Below are positions 56,001 to 63,705 of a stretch of 64,000 nt of DNA, piece after piece. The notes under the pieces were generated by a model. It was not told the origin of the DNA, did no database searches, and worked only from the letters and a program-made list of their open reading frames with translations. The stretch lies in the NCBI GenBank assembly GCA_017405875.1, contig JAFQZM010000029.1, positions 1 to 64,000 on the forward strand, read 5' to 3'. The translations under genes and the position numbers were made by a program. Source of the stretch: a bacterium (GTDB lineage Bacteria > UBP6 > UBA1177). Position 1 is the first letter of the stretch. Each line of letters starts with the position of its first letter.

Positions 56001-56784
56001 CCTTTGTCTTTTCGCCCTGTTTCGGGCTTTTTCCGCCAAGAATAAGGTTGTAAGTTTCGATCTGCGTCTGAGTTAAAAGTGAACCGTAAAATGACAGCTC
56101 AAAAAATTCTGCAACCTTAGCTCCATTCAGCTCGCTGCTTAAATTTTTCTGCAGCTCTTCAATGTTTGATCTTATCTCATCAATCTGCGTGATTTTTTCA
56201 AAGATTTTCATATTGTCGATAAACTTTGGCAGATTTTCATTGATAAGTCGATAAGCAATCGCTGTCGATTTTTCCTCTGCGGAATACATGTTTTTTCTGT
56301 TTTCGTTGAAGCCGGTAAAATAAGTCGTGAAATCATTGAACTCGCCGATTAATTTGCGTTCTTCATCACTTTTTACCGCTTTGATAAGATCCTCGCGGAT
56401 AAGCTCTTTTCCGAAAATGCGTTCGAAAGTCGCTTTATTATTTTCGTTTTTAAAAATACCGGCAATATGTTTTCTGAGGTCAGCTACACAAGTGACGAGC
56501 TCATCTTTTCTGTTGCTGTTGTAACATTCAAAATATTCATCAAGAAGTTTCTTCAACCCGTCTTTTTCTTTTTCAGTCAAATTTGAAAGAGCGTTTTCAA
56601 TGAAAGTCTTGTGATACTCATCAATCAGCTTTTTCACTTTTTTATAGCTTTCAGCTCGCTTCTCGTCTTCAGCCAACAAACCCTTTTTCTCTATGTTCTC
56701 AAGAGTTTTCCCAATAGGTTTAAGCTCAAACCTGAGAGTTTTGCCAAGCGAAAAAAGCCCTGTGAAATCAGAAAAATTACTCAT
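53068..56784 (-). CDS. cas12a: Cas12a (Cpf1) RNA-guided nuclease
   Basis: A 1238-residue effector of type V-A, started at the ATG at 56782-56784 behind GGAGGAAAAA. It begins FSDFTGLFSLGKTLRFELKP, the typical wedge start. The RuvC residues are Asp845 (GIDRGERNL), Glu937 (VLEDLNAGF) and Asp1187 (QDADANGAY), with the Nuc arginine Arg1150 (QMRNSITN); all are present, so it should be active. HVPMTINFKAG marks the wedge region near the crRNA-processing site. Cas12a processes its own crRNAs and cuts double-stranded DNA next to a T-rich PAM. It heads the operon cas12a-cas4-cas1-cas2. Confidence 0.98.
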   Translation of the reverse strand: MSNFSDFTGLFSLGKTLRFELKPIGKTLENIEKKGLLAEDEKRAESYKKVKKLIDEYHKTFIENALSNLTEKEKDGLKKLLDEYFECYNSNRKDELVTCVADLRKHIAGIFKNENNKATFERIFGKELIREDLIKAVKSDEERKLIGEFNDFTTYFTGFNENRKNMYSAEEKSTAIAYRLINENLPKFIDNMKIFEKITQIDEIRSNIEELQKNLSSELNGAKVAEFFELSFYGSLLTQTQIETYNLILGGKSPKQGEKTKGLNEYINLYNQQQSEKKDRLPKFKPLFKQILSDRNAFSWIPEAFVSDNEVLEQIQKCYTELNSEEVDFFGNLRRLLKRTGDFDLKTIYISNDLQLTNISQQMFGSYAVIPNAIEEWFKRNNPPKSKEKAEKYEERIKKMTNAESYSIGFINECLKEAGEEKGVDQYFANCGEPENSRNDLLAEISKQYLNTRDLLNCSYPEGNKLAADKQNVEKIKNFLDAIKDLQRFVKPLVGSGTESDKNAEFYGEFSPLYENFNNFTLLYNKVRNYLTRKPYSTEKIKLNFKNSTLLNGWDLNKESDNTCVLLRKDGMYYLGIMDKNNNKIFASKEIKSDGDCYEKMVYKLLPGPNKMLPKVFFAASRINEFAPSDEILEIRKKETFKKGPNVKPEDLRKWINFMKESLRKNKDWQDFDFHFSDTSSYEDISQFYREVEQQGYKISFVNVSTSYINQLVDEGKLYLFQIYNKDFSSYSKGTPNIHTLYWRMLFDSSNLKDVVYKLNGEAEVFFRKKSITYNDEIQKHGHHYTELKDKFAYPIIKDRRYSLDKFQFHVPMTINFKAGNRDNINALVCDYIKESDDLNIIGIDRGERNLLYVTVIDLNGNIKEQISLNEIVSENKYDYRTDYHKLLDNREKERDAARRSWQSVENIKDLKSGYLSQVIHKISQLMIKYKAIVVLEDLNAGFMRGRQKVEKSVYEQFEKKLIDKLNFLVDKQVKDPNEPGGLFHAYQLTGKFESFKKLGKQSGMLFYVPAWNTSKIDPVTGFVNFFNTRYESIEKAKDFFSKFDSICYNPQKDHFEFAFDYKNFTVKAGDSQTKWSVCTIGSRIETFRNEKKNHNWDNREIDLTLEFKKHFETYKIALNSDLKAEIVRQTSKDFFQRLLYLFKLTVQMRNSITNSSTDYLISPVADKNGNHFDSRKSDKTLPQDADANGAYNIARKGLWLIRQIKQFEGSDWKKFKIEPIKNVAWLSFVQEEARKKG

Positions 56785-57207
56785 TTTTTCCTCCATTTAA
56801 ATATATATTTGCCACCATGTTTTTATCCATACAAACTTCAAAGAACCAACAAAAGATTTTCAATTTTACTCGCCAACTAAGGCATATACCGCCGAAGTTG
56901 GAAAAAATCATGTTTTTATAAAAGAAATCTTGCTCAATCTCCCCGCACTATACCCAAACTCATGCCCTTTTCAAGAATAACCACTTAATTTTATTAAATA
57001 ATTTTCCAATTTTAATCTATGCAGAGTTAAATAAAAACGCTTGATTTTGAGGCGTGATTTTAAACACTACTTTATAATTTGAAGATTAATATTAGATTTT
57101 TTACATTGACTTTGTTGCGTGAATATTTATTATTTGTTTGCAAACGGTTTATTTGGTAAAACGAGATGGAAAATGAAATTGTGATTCACAACGAAACAGA
57201 CTTGCAG
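56785..57207. other. A+T-rich intergenic region upstream of cas12a
   Basis: About 420 bases with no supported gene between cas12a and the azoreductase-like gene. It must contain the cas operon promoter on the minus strand, but I found no strong hexamer pair. One plus-strand promoter-like pair lies at 57106-57133. Confidence 0.6.
57106..57133 (+). promoter_or_regulatory. Promoter-like hexamers pointing antisense into the azoreductase gene
   Basis: TTGACT (57106-57111), 16 bases, TATTAT (57128-57133) on the plus strand. No credible plus-strand gene follows; a transcript would be antisense to 57208-57792. Confidence 0.35.
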
Positions 57208-57792
57208 TCAAAGATTTACACCATTCGGGGAACGGAGCAGCTGCACGATCTGATCTGCCGATTTCTTCATGATTCCGCTGACGTCAGCCCCTTGAATGTC
57301 GAGCCCTTCAGCTTTTATGCAGAGAGTGTTTTTTATTCCGAAAAGGTCGGTGCAAAGCTGTTTCACGTAATCGTATCCGTAATTGTTTTCAGGTATGAAT
57401 CCGCCTGCTGTCGTGACGTAGATCAGTCTCTCTGCTTTGCACAAGCCTTCAGGGATTCCCGCTTCATTATAGACAAAAGTCAGTCCGTTCACGCATATCG
57501 CTTCGATATAGCATTTTAAAACTGCCGGAAAAGAGAGATCCCAGTAAGGAGCGGCAATGACGATCTCGTCTGCAGCACTGAACTGTCTGGCAAAACGGAA
57601 CATTTTATCCGAGTAAGAGCCTTTTTCTATGAATCTGTCGCGTTTTGAAAGCTCGTCATAGTTGAGAGGTGCAATATCTTCCTCGAACAAATTCAGGATT
57701 TCAAAATCACCGGATATCGTCTGCAGTGCTTTTTTGGCAAGACTAAGTGTTCTTGAATCAGGTCTCGCACAAGCATTGATTAACAAAATCAT
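57208..57792 (-). CDS. Flavodoxin-fold NAD(P)H oxidoreductase, azoreductase-like
   Basis: A 194-residue cytoplasmic FMN-binding protein. LLINACARPDSRTLSLAKKAL gives the flavodoxin-like phosphate loop, IVIAAPYWDLSFPAVLKCYI the conserved substrate/FMN region, and YVTTAGGFIPENNYGYDYV the later FMN loop. It resembles AzoR/NAD(P)H dehydrogenase (quinone) enzymes that reduce quinones or azo bonds by two electrons. The start is next to the stop of pyrE, so the two genes form a unit. Confidence 0.82.
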   Translation of the reverse strand: MILLINACARPDSRTLSLAKKALQTISGDFEILNLFEEDIAPLNYDELSKRDRFIEKGSYSDKMFRFARQFSAADEIVIAAPYWDLSFPAVLKCYIEAICVNGLTFVYNEAGIPEGLCKAERLIYVTTAGGFIPENNYGYDYVKQLCTDLFGIKNTLCIKAEGLDIQGADVSGIMKKSADQIVQLLRSPNGVNL

Positions 57793-58467
57793 TTACTTTG
57801 CGCCGTAGATTTTGTAGTAGTCTTCGATCCTCGATTTCATTTCATCGTCAATGAGGACTTTGCCGCCGACCTTTCTGCCGTAGAGGTATTCAACGACTTC
57901 GGCCATTGTGACGATGGAGAAGGTGTTCATTTTGAAATCGTCTCTGATCTCGTCAAGTGCGCTCTTTTCGCCCGTTCCGCGTTCCATTCTGTTGACTGAG
58001 ACCGAAAGTGCCGCAAGTTCGACATCAGCCGCCGCCTTGAGGAGCGGAACAGTTTCGCGGATGCTCGTTCCTGCCGTCGTGACGTCTTCGATTATGAGGA
58101 CTCTGTCTCCTTTCTGGAGTTTGTGACCGATGAGATTCCCGCCTTCGCCGTGGTCTTTCACCTCTTTTCTGTTGAAGCAGAAAGAGACGTTTTTGCCGTA
58201 TTTTGCGTTAAGCGCGATAGCGGTGGAAACTGCAAGCGGAATCCCTTTGTAGGCCGGCCCGAAAAGGACGTCGAACTCCCCTTTCGTGTTTTCCATGATC
58301 GATTCGGCGTAAAATTCACCGAGTTTCGCAATCTGCTCGCCCGTTCTGTATTTGCCGGTATTTACGAAAAACGGGGTTTTTCTGCCGCTTTTGGTGACGA
58401 AATCACCGAAAGTGAGGACTTCACACGCCACCATAAAATCAATGAAATCATGTTTGTAGTTATTCAT
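57793..58467 (-). CDS. pyrE: Orotate phosphoribosyltransferase
   Basis: A 224-residue enzyme that makes OMP from orotate and PRPP in pyrimidine synthesis. The PRPP-binding motif is VLIIEDVTTAGTS; FNRKEVKDHGEGGNLIG is the flexible catalytic loop; FGPAYKGIPLA matches the family. The ATG at 58465-58467 follows AGAGGTCATA and is preferred to an ATG five codons upstream that has no ribosome site. Confidence 0.95.
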   Translation of the reverse strand: MNNYKHDFIDFMVACEVLTFGDFVTKSGRKTPFFVNTGKYRTGEQIAKLGEFYAESIMENTKGEFDVLFGPAYKGIPLAVSTAIALNAKYGKNVSFCFNRKEVKDHGEGGNLIGHKLQKGDRVLIIEDVTTAGTSIRETVPLLKAAADVELAALSVSVNRMERGTGEKSALDEIRDDFKMNTFSIVTMAEVVEYLYGRKVGGKVLIDDEMKSRIEDYYKIYGAK

Positions 58468-58584
58468 TATGACCTCTGACATTCAATCTGTAATTCATAT
58501 TTACCTCCAAGAAAAATTAAACTTGCGAATTATAGTGAAAATGGAATTGAAAACAAGAAGTCTGAGGGTTTTAAATCAAAGAAT

Positions 58585-59502
58585 TTAGAGAAACAGCATC
58601 GAACAACCGTCGGACTTGCTTTCTTCTTTTTCAGCCGGAACTTCAGAATCGGTTGCGGGTGCGGAATCGCCGTCAGCGGTATCTTCAGGTGTTGTTCCGG
58701 TTGTCGGAGCTTCGGTATTTGCGGTGTCTTCGTCTTCCGGAGCCGGAGAAATAACATCGGTATCACTTTCGTTGGCTCCTTCCTCTCCTAAATAAGCAAG
58801 CTGGACATCACATGTTTCGCAACATTCTTTGTTTTCACAACTTTCAGCCGCCTCAACACACTCGAATTTAGTCTTATAGATGTTTCTCATGACCTCGTTC
58901 AGACAGCAGTATGCAATATCTTCAGCCAATCCGCTTTCCCTGCCGACACTGTTTACCGGAGTATCGAGGATTGTTTCGATTTCTTCTTCAGTGACAGGTT
59001 CAAAGCAGGTATTTGTGAAAGTCATTTCATAAGAAACGCATGCATTGAGAATTTCAGAATCGGTGCACATCGTTCTTGGAGTAGTCGCTAATTCCATTCC
59101 ACATTCTGTTTCCAAAGCTGCCGTACAGCCTTCCGCACTGAAATTTTCGCTTGTTCCTGTTTTAGTTTTAGCTCCGAAAACACCCAGCAGACAGGTGCAG
59201 AAATATTCGCCGTTTGCATGCAATGTGCAGTTTCCTGCTTCGTTTTCGCAAATGTAGTCAGCATCGTGACAATAATCTCCGTCAAGCTGAGCCAAGCATT
59301 CTTCATCATCCGGGAAAAAATTTGTTTCTTCCGCATAAGAAATTTCTTTGCCGTTGCGGCAAATACATTCAATGTCGAGCATCTCACCTGAACGCTCGAA
59401 ACTGCACTTTCCACTGTCTGATTCACACGAAACTTTTTCGTTTTCAGCAAAAAGAGTTGTCGCAAGCGCAAGCATTGCGATAAAAATCAATGATTTTTTC
59501 AT
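58585..59502 (-). CDS. Cys-rich exported protein with acidic low-complexity tail
   Basis: A 305-residue secreted protein starting at the ATG at 59500-59502 behind GGAGACTACA. A signal peptide (about 1-19, ending LFA) precedes a Cys-rich body (about 24-235, roughly 24 cysteines, including EKVSCESDSGKCSFER and ENKECCETCDVQ). A Ser/Thr/Glu/Pro/Asp-rich tail (about 240-298) follows and ends SDGCSMLFL. I do not recognise the domain; the cysteines imply a disulfide-linked fold outside the cytoplasm. The abrupt hydrophobic end recalls a shortened C-terminal sorting tail, but there is no basic residue or full helix. Confidence 0.65.
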   Translation of the reverse strand: MKKSLIFIAMLALATTLFAENEKVSCESDSGKCSFERSGEMLDIECICRNGKEISYAEETNFFPDDEECLAQLDGDYCHDADYICENEAGNCTLHANGEYFCTCLLGVFGAKTKTGTSENFSAEGCTAALETECGMELATTPRTMCTDSEILNACVSYEMTFTNTCFEPVTEEEIETILDTPVNSVGRESGLAEDIAYCCLNEVMRNIYKTKFECVEAAESCENKECCETCDVQLAYLGEEGANESDTDVISPAPEDEDTANTEAPTTGTTPEDTADGDSAPATDSEVPAEKEESKSDGCSMLFL

Positions 59503-59612
59503 TGTAGTCTCCATTAAATAAATTAATAAATAAACAGCAAACAGCAAAATTTGTTTGCCCACATTTATTTAGTTACATGAAGTACTGATTTTTCTGACTC
59601 AAAAATAAAAAA

Positions 59613-61694
59613 TTATTCAAAAACGATCTCTCCGTCTATGATTTTGTAATCATCGCCTTCAACGAAACCTCTTTCCTCCAAATATTTCAAATATTCTTCA
59701 CGCAATTTGGCTTTTCTTTCTGCGGTGTAATAATTATTCATGACTTCTTGTTTACGACTCAAATGTTCTGCTTTTTCTGCTTCTGTTGTTAATTGGGTGT
59801 ATTTTGCTCCTGAATTCATCAAATCATCTAAATTTTCTGCAAGAATCACACCGTTAAGACCGAATATTGGGCTGTTTTCAGAATCAATACCATCTTCTCC
59901 CTCGTACCCTAGCCCCATTATTCCGGCAGAATTAAGACTCAAAACTGCCCACTCATCAAATGTACAGTCACATGTTGGTTGAGCATAGGGTCTTGTGTCA
60001 ACACATGCTTGTTTAGGCGATTGGTTCGCTTCCGCAACAGAATTAAGACAACCATTTTCTCCGGTGTTAGCCCAACCTTGTATTACGTTATTGTAATTCC
60101 AATCAAGCTCTTGCCTATTTGACGAATTATCTGTTGAATATCTCCAAACACTATCAGCAATAATATATGGAGGAAAAGAAAACTCTATATTTCTAGGTGC
60201 CCCGGAGAATTGATACCTATAATTCATTACGCTACGATGGATTTCACTTTTACCACTTTGATCATTACCGTTGTGTGTCAGCATAAAAGCATGCCCCATT
60301 TCATGCATAGTTGTTCCGGTATATTGTTCTTGGGTAGCAGGTGAAATGATCCCATTAACATTATGTGCTACATAACCTAACGAAACAATAACCCTATCAG
60401 TTCCTATGCCGCTTCCAGTACTACCGCAAGATATTCCTGAAGATGTTTCTCCTTCCTTGGTATGTCTGTTTGTTGCAATAACCCAATAATAAATACCATC
60501 ACGTGAAGATGTAAAATCCACACTTTTTTTATCATATGTGTTGTAAAAATTATTAATTGTCCAGTTCGGATTATCTGCCTGATTAAAATGAGAAGATTTA
60601 CACAAAGCTCCTTTAAGAGATGCGCTATCTGACATTTCTCCAAGATTGTCATCTAGATCTATATGAAGATTAATATTTCCATATCTCATAAAGGAAGCAG
60701 AAAGTTCTGTTTTTATAAAAGTTTCGTAATCCTTGAAAAAATATACCCAATTATTATTTATCTGTCTCTTAAAATAATCCACCTCTACGAACACATCTTT
60801 CTGAGTCGGACTAGCACCTTCCCAAGGAAGAGGTAAAGCCTCATATCCAACAGTCTCAATATAATCATTTAAACCGTCTTTGTCAGTATCTCGAGCGGAA
60901 CCGTTTAGCATTATAGAAGCTGTTCCCAAAACTGACTCAAGTGCATCAGACAAACCGTCATGATCCAAATCACCCAAATTAGTGTATGGATCAACTATAA
61001 GTCTTGCGTTGCCTTCAGACGCAGCATTGTAAGCTCCTCCATATATGTAACAACCGGAAGAACACGAACCTGTTGTTTTTGTTATTTTAGAAGTTAATCC
61101 TGCGCCAGCGTCATGATCGTAAGCCACAATTGCATTATTTGAAACAAGATACAACACGTTGCTTGCCGCTGATGCTCCACCGCTTGCATTCTTGTCTGTA
61201 TTGAAATAATAAAAATAGAGTTTTCGCCAAGCAACAATCGGCGATGTCTGAGAATAAGCATCCCAAGCAGGAATACTTTGCTTTATTCCGCCTAAAGGAG
61301 CATTGCTAACAGATGTTCCCAATGTTCCATCAATATATTGTTTAATATTTGCAGTAACTCCAACTTGTCCGGAAAAATAATTTCGCATAACAAGATTATA
61401 AGTTCCTGTTGTCGTAGGTGTGTATGTGAGTGTCGAATCATTGCTGTCCTGTGTTGATAGACAGTCTGAGCCGCAGTCATCATTCATAGCAACCTGAACA
61501 TTACTGCTGTTCAAAAGATAAAGAACCGAGTCTCCGCTGGAAAATGTCCTGAATTTGTACTGTTTCCCTGCAGTTAAGCTAAACTGTCTTCTGTAAATTC
61601 TGCTTGAATTTGCAAAATCATTAACTTGCGGAGTGTTTGCCGCCGATACAAAAAACGGCATGAAAAATGCGCATAAAATCAGAAGTTTTTTCAT
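59613..61694 (-). CDS. Secreted metzincin-like zinc metalloprotease
   Basis: A 693-residue exported protein starting at the ATG at 61692-61694 behind GGGGAGAGTAATC. Order: signal peptide (1-18); PPC-like pre-peptidase beta domain (about 28-120); two calcium-binding-type acidic loops, DLDHDGLSD (242-250) and DTDKDGLND (269-277); a catalytic domain with His464, Glu465, His468 and His474 in HEMGHAFMLTH; and a Met-turn Met490 in SVMNYRY. The spacing equals the metzincin motif HExxHxxGxxH, with Met in place of Gly at position 8. A Cys-rich segment follows. It should cut proteins outside the cell; the target is unknown. Confidence 0.82.
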   Translation of the reverse strand: MKKLLILCAFFMPFFVSAANTPQVNDFANSSRIYRRQFSLTAGKQYKFRTFSSGDSVLYLLNSSNVQVAMNDDCGSDCLSTQDSNDSTLTYTPTTTGTYNLVMRNYFSGQVGVTANIKQYIDGTLGTSVSNAPLGGIKQSIPAWDAYSQTSPIVAWRKLYFYYFNTDKNASGGASAASNVLYLVSNNAIVAYDHDAGAGLTSKITKTTGSCSSGCYIYGGAYNAASEGNARLIVDPYTNLGDLDHDGLSDALESVLGTASIMLNGSARDTDKDGLNDYIETVGYEALPLPWEGASPTQKDVFVEVDYFKRQINNNWVYFFKDYETFIKTELSASFMRYGNINLHIDLDDNLGEMSDSASLKGALCKSSHFNQADNPNWTINNFYNTYDKKSVDFTSSRDGIYYWVIATNRHTKEGETSSGISCGSTGSGIGTDRVIVSLGYVAHNVNGIISPATQEQYTGTTMHEMGHAFMLTHNGNDQSGKSEIHRSVMNYRYQFSGAPRNIEFSFPPYIIADSVWRYSTDNSSNRQELDWNYNNVIQGWANTGENGCLNSVAEANQSPKQACVDTRPYAQPTCDCTFDEWAVLSLNSAGIMGLGYEGEDGIDSENSPIFGLNGVILAENLDDLMNSGAKYTQLTTEAEKAEHLSRKQEVMNNYYTAERKAKLREEYLKYLEERGFVEGDDYKIIDGEIVFE

Positions 61695-61696
61695 GA

Positions 61697-62254
61697 TTAC
61701 TCTCCCCAAATTTGTTCTTTTGTTTTTGCCAGTTCCTCGTCGCTTATTTTACGTCCCGATTTTTTAATTTCTTCAAGATAATCAAAGTATTTTTGTTGTC
61801 TTTGTTTCTGTTCTTCAGTAAGCTCGGTTTTATATCTGCTTTTTCCTACCGTGGCGAAAAACTTATTCTCAACATAATCCCGTTCTCTGGTATACCATTC
61901 TGGAATCGGCGGCAAATCGGGGTTTTTCTTAATTGCAAAATCAAGTTTGGCATCCAATTCTTCATATCTTTTTTGCAAAGCCTCTCCTTCCAGTTTTTCA
62001 ACTTCGTTAAAAGGAAGTGGTTCCAAACCTGTCTGCTCGTTGAAAATTTTCTCGGAATCGACAGGTTTTAACGATCTTTTCAAAGCTTTTGTCATATCAG
62101 AAATTTGTTTTTCCTTTTCTATCTGTTGTGCTTTGATATCGTTGCCTCTTTTTGGCTCATAAGTTTGATCTTTGGGAGTATAACCCACTAAAAAAAGTAC
62201 GACACCGATAAAAACTATTACCGCTAAAATAATAATTATTTTACTTTTACTCAT
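61697..62254 (-). CDS. Small membrane-anchored protein, metalloprotease partner
   Basis: A 185-residue protein, started at the ATG at 62252-62254 behind GAGGTG. One N-terminal transmembrane helix (about 6-25) is followed by a charged, mostly helical domain rich in Glu, Lys and Gln (YTKALKRSLKPVDSEKIF is typical of its composition). No known domain is seen. It ends two bases before the metalloprotease start and shares its promoter at 62287-62314, so it may tether, chaperone or inhibit that enzyme. Confidence 0.6.
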   Translation of the reverse strand: MSKSKIIIILAVIVFIGVVLFLVGYTPKDQTYEPKRGNDIKAQQIEKEKQISDMTKALKRSLKPVDSEKIFNEQTGLEPLPFNEVEKLEGEALQKRYEELDAKLDFAIKKNPDLPPIPEWYTRERDYVENKFFATVGKSRYKTELTEEQKQRQQKYFDYLEEIKKSGRKISDEELAKTKEQIWGE

Positions 62255-62286
62255 TGAAAACACCTCTTTTTCCAAAATAACGGAAT

Positions 62287-62314
62287 ATTATACAAGAAAT
62301 CGAATTGCTGTAAA
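62287..62314 (-). promoter_or_regulatory. Sigma-70 promoter of the metalloprotease operon
   Basis: Minus-strand TTTACA (62309-62314), 16 bases, TATAAT (62287-62292), about 30 bases before the start at 62254. Confidence 0.7.
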
Positions 62315-62412
62315 CACTAAAAATAAACGGAACGAGAAATTAAAAAGTCGCCGAAAAAACGATTTCAGAAAATTGACATAGAGAAAATAATCGGAAAATA
62401 TCAGTCAAGGAA

Positions 62413-63620
62413 TTATTTCTTGCCGAACTTTTCTTCGTAAAGTTTTTTGGAATCCCTTGCAAGAACGAGCTCTTCATTTGTCGGGATGACCATAACTTTA
62501 ACTTTGGAATCGTCTGTGCTGACGACTGCTTCGGTTCCGCAGATCGTGTTGTTGAGCTCTTTGTTCATCTTGATGCCCATGAACTCAAGACCTTCGACCG
62601 ATCTTTCACGGATCTCACCGACGTTCTCGCCTATTCCGCCCGTGAAGATGACTACATCGACTCCGCCCATTGCAGCAGCGTAGGAAGCGATGTACTTCTT
62701 GATTCTGTAGGTGAACATTGCAAGTGCAAGAGCAGCGCGTTTGTTGCCCTCGTCACGAGCCTTGCGGATGTCGCGCATATCGTTGGAAATGCCGCTTACA
62801 CCGAAAAGACCGCTGTTTTTATTGAACATTTTATTAACTGCCTGATGTCCGCCCTCTTTGTCAGCAAGGAAGAAGATGACGCCAGGATCAACGTCGCCCG
62901 AACGGGTTCCCATCATTACGCCTTCAAGCGGAGTCATACCCATCGTGGTATCGATCGATTTTCCGCCGTCAACTGCAGCCATCGAGCAGCCGTTTCCAAG
63001 GTGGCATGTAACGATCTTGAGGTCTTTGATGTCTTTGCCGAGCATTTCAGCGGCTCTGTTGGAAACGAAGAAGTGGCTCGATCCGTGGAATCCGTATCTG
63101 CGGACTCTGTATTTTTCGTAGTATTTGTAGTCGATCGGATACATGTAAGCGTAGTCCGGCATCGTGTGATGGAAAGCGGTGTCGAAAGTTCCCGACATGA
63201 AGGTGTCCGGGAAAAGTTTCTGGCAGGTTCTGATGCCGATGATGTTTGCCGGAATGTGAAGCGGTGCGAGGTCGTTGCATTCCTGGATTCTGAAGACGAC
63301 GTCGTCCGTAACTTCAACGCTGCCGTGGTAGTATTCGCCGGCGTGAACGAGTCTGTGAGCGATCGCCGTGATCTCCGATTGTCTTTGATAACGCCGTTTT
63401 CGGTCATCATATCCATGATTTTGTTCAGAGCGACCGAATGGTCTGCAAGAGGAAGATTGACTTCGATTTTGTTTTTCGGGTTCGTGATCTTAAGTTCGAT
63501 GTGACCTTCGGGGTTTCCGATCTTCTCTGCAAGACCTTTCGCGATGACGGTTTCGTCCGTCATGTCGAAAAGCTGGTATTTGATTGAAGAACTTCCGCAG
63601 TTGAGAACAAAAATTTTCAT
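62413..63620 (-). pseudogene. ackA: Acetate kinase, split by a one-base frameshift
   Basis: AckA phosphorylates acetate with ATP (reversibly acetyl phosphate to acetate plus ATP). The first 80 or so codons (KIFVLNCGSSSIKYQLFD ... ENGVIKD) are followed by out-of-frame sequence, while the correct continuation (SEITAIAHRLVHAGEYYHG ... MSGTFDTAFHHT) is found in another frame through to the normal C-terminus. One missing base near 63379-63381, in AAAGACAATCGG (minus strand), explains it: restoring it gives K-D-K/N-S-E-I and about 402 residues, the usual length. Either the gene is broken or the assembly has a base error there. Confidence 0.93.
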
Positions 63621-63663
63621 GAGAGCCTCCTAAAAAATTGTTAAAAGAATCCAAAGACGGGCG

Positions 63664-63692
63664 ATAGTAGCCTATCGGATTTTCATTTTCAA
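63664..63692 (-). promoter_or_regulatory. Sigma-70 promoter of ackA
   Basis: Minus-strand TTGAAA (63687-63692), 17 bases, TACTAT (63664-63669), about 45 bases before the start codon. Confidence 0.6.
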
Positions 63693-63705
63693 GAAAAAAT
63701 CTTTC

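Noticed and set aside
57166-57519. A 117-codon plus-strand frame with a promoter-like pair upstream
   Set aside because: It lies antisense to the well-supported flavoprotein gene, has no clear ribosome site and shows no recognisable domain.
62934-63620. A separate Arg/Ser/Thr-rich protein of 228 residues
   Set aside because: After about residue 80 it is the out-of-frame reading of acetate kinase, not an independent gene.
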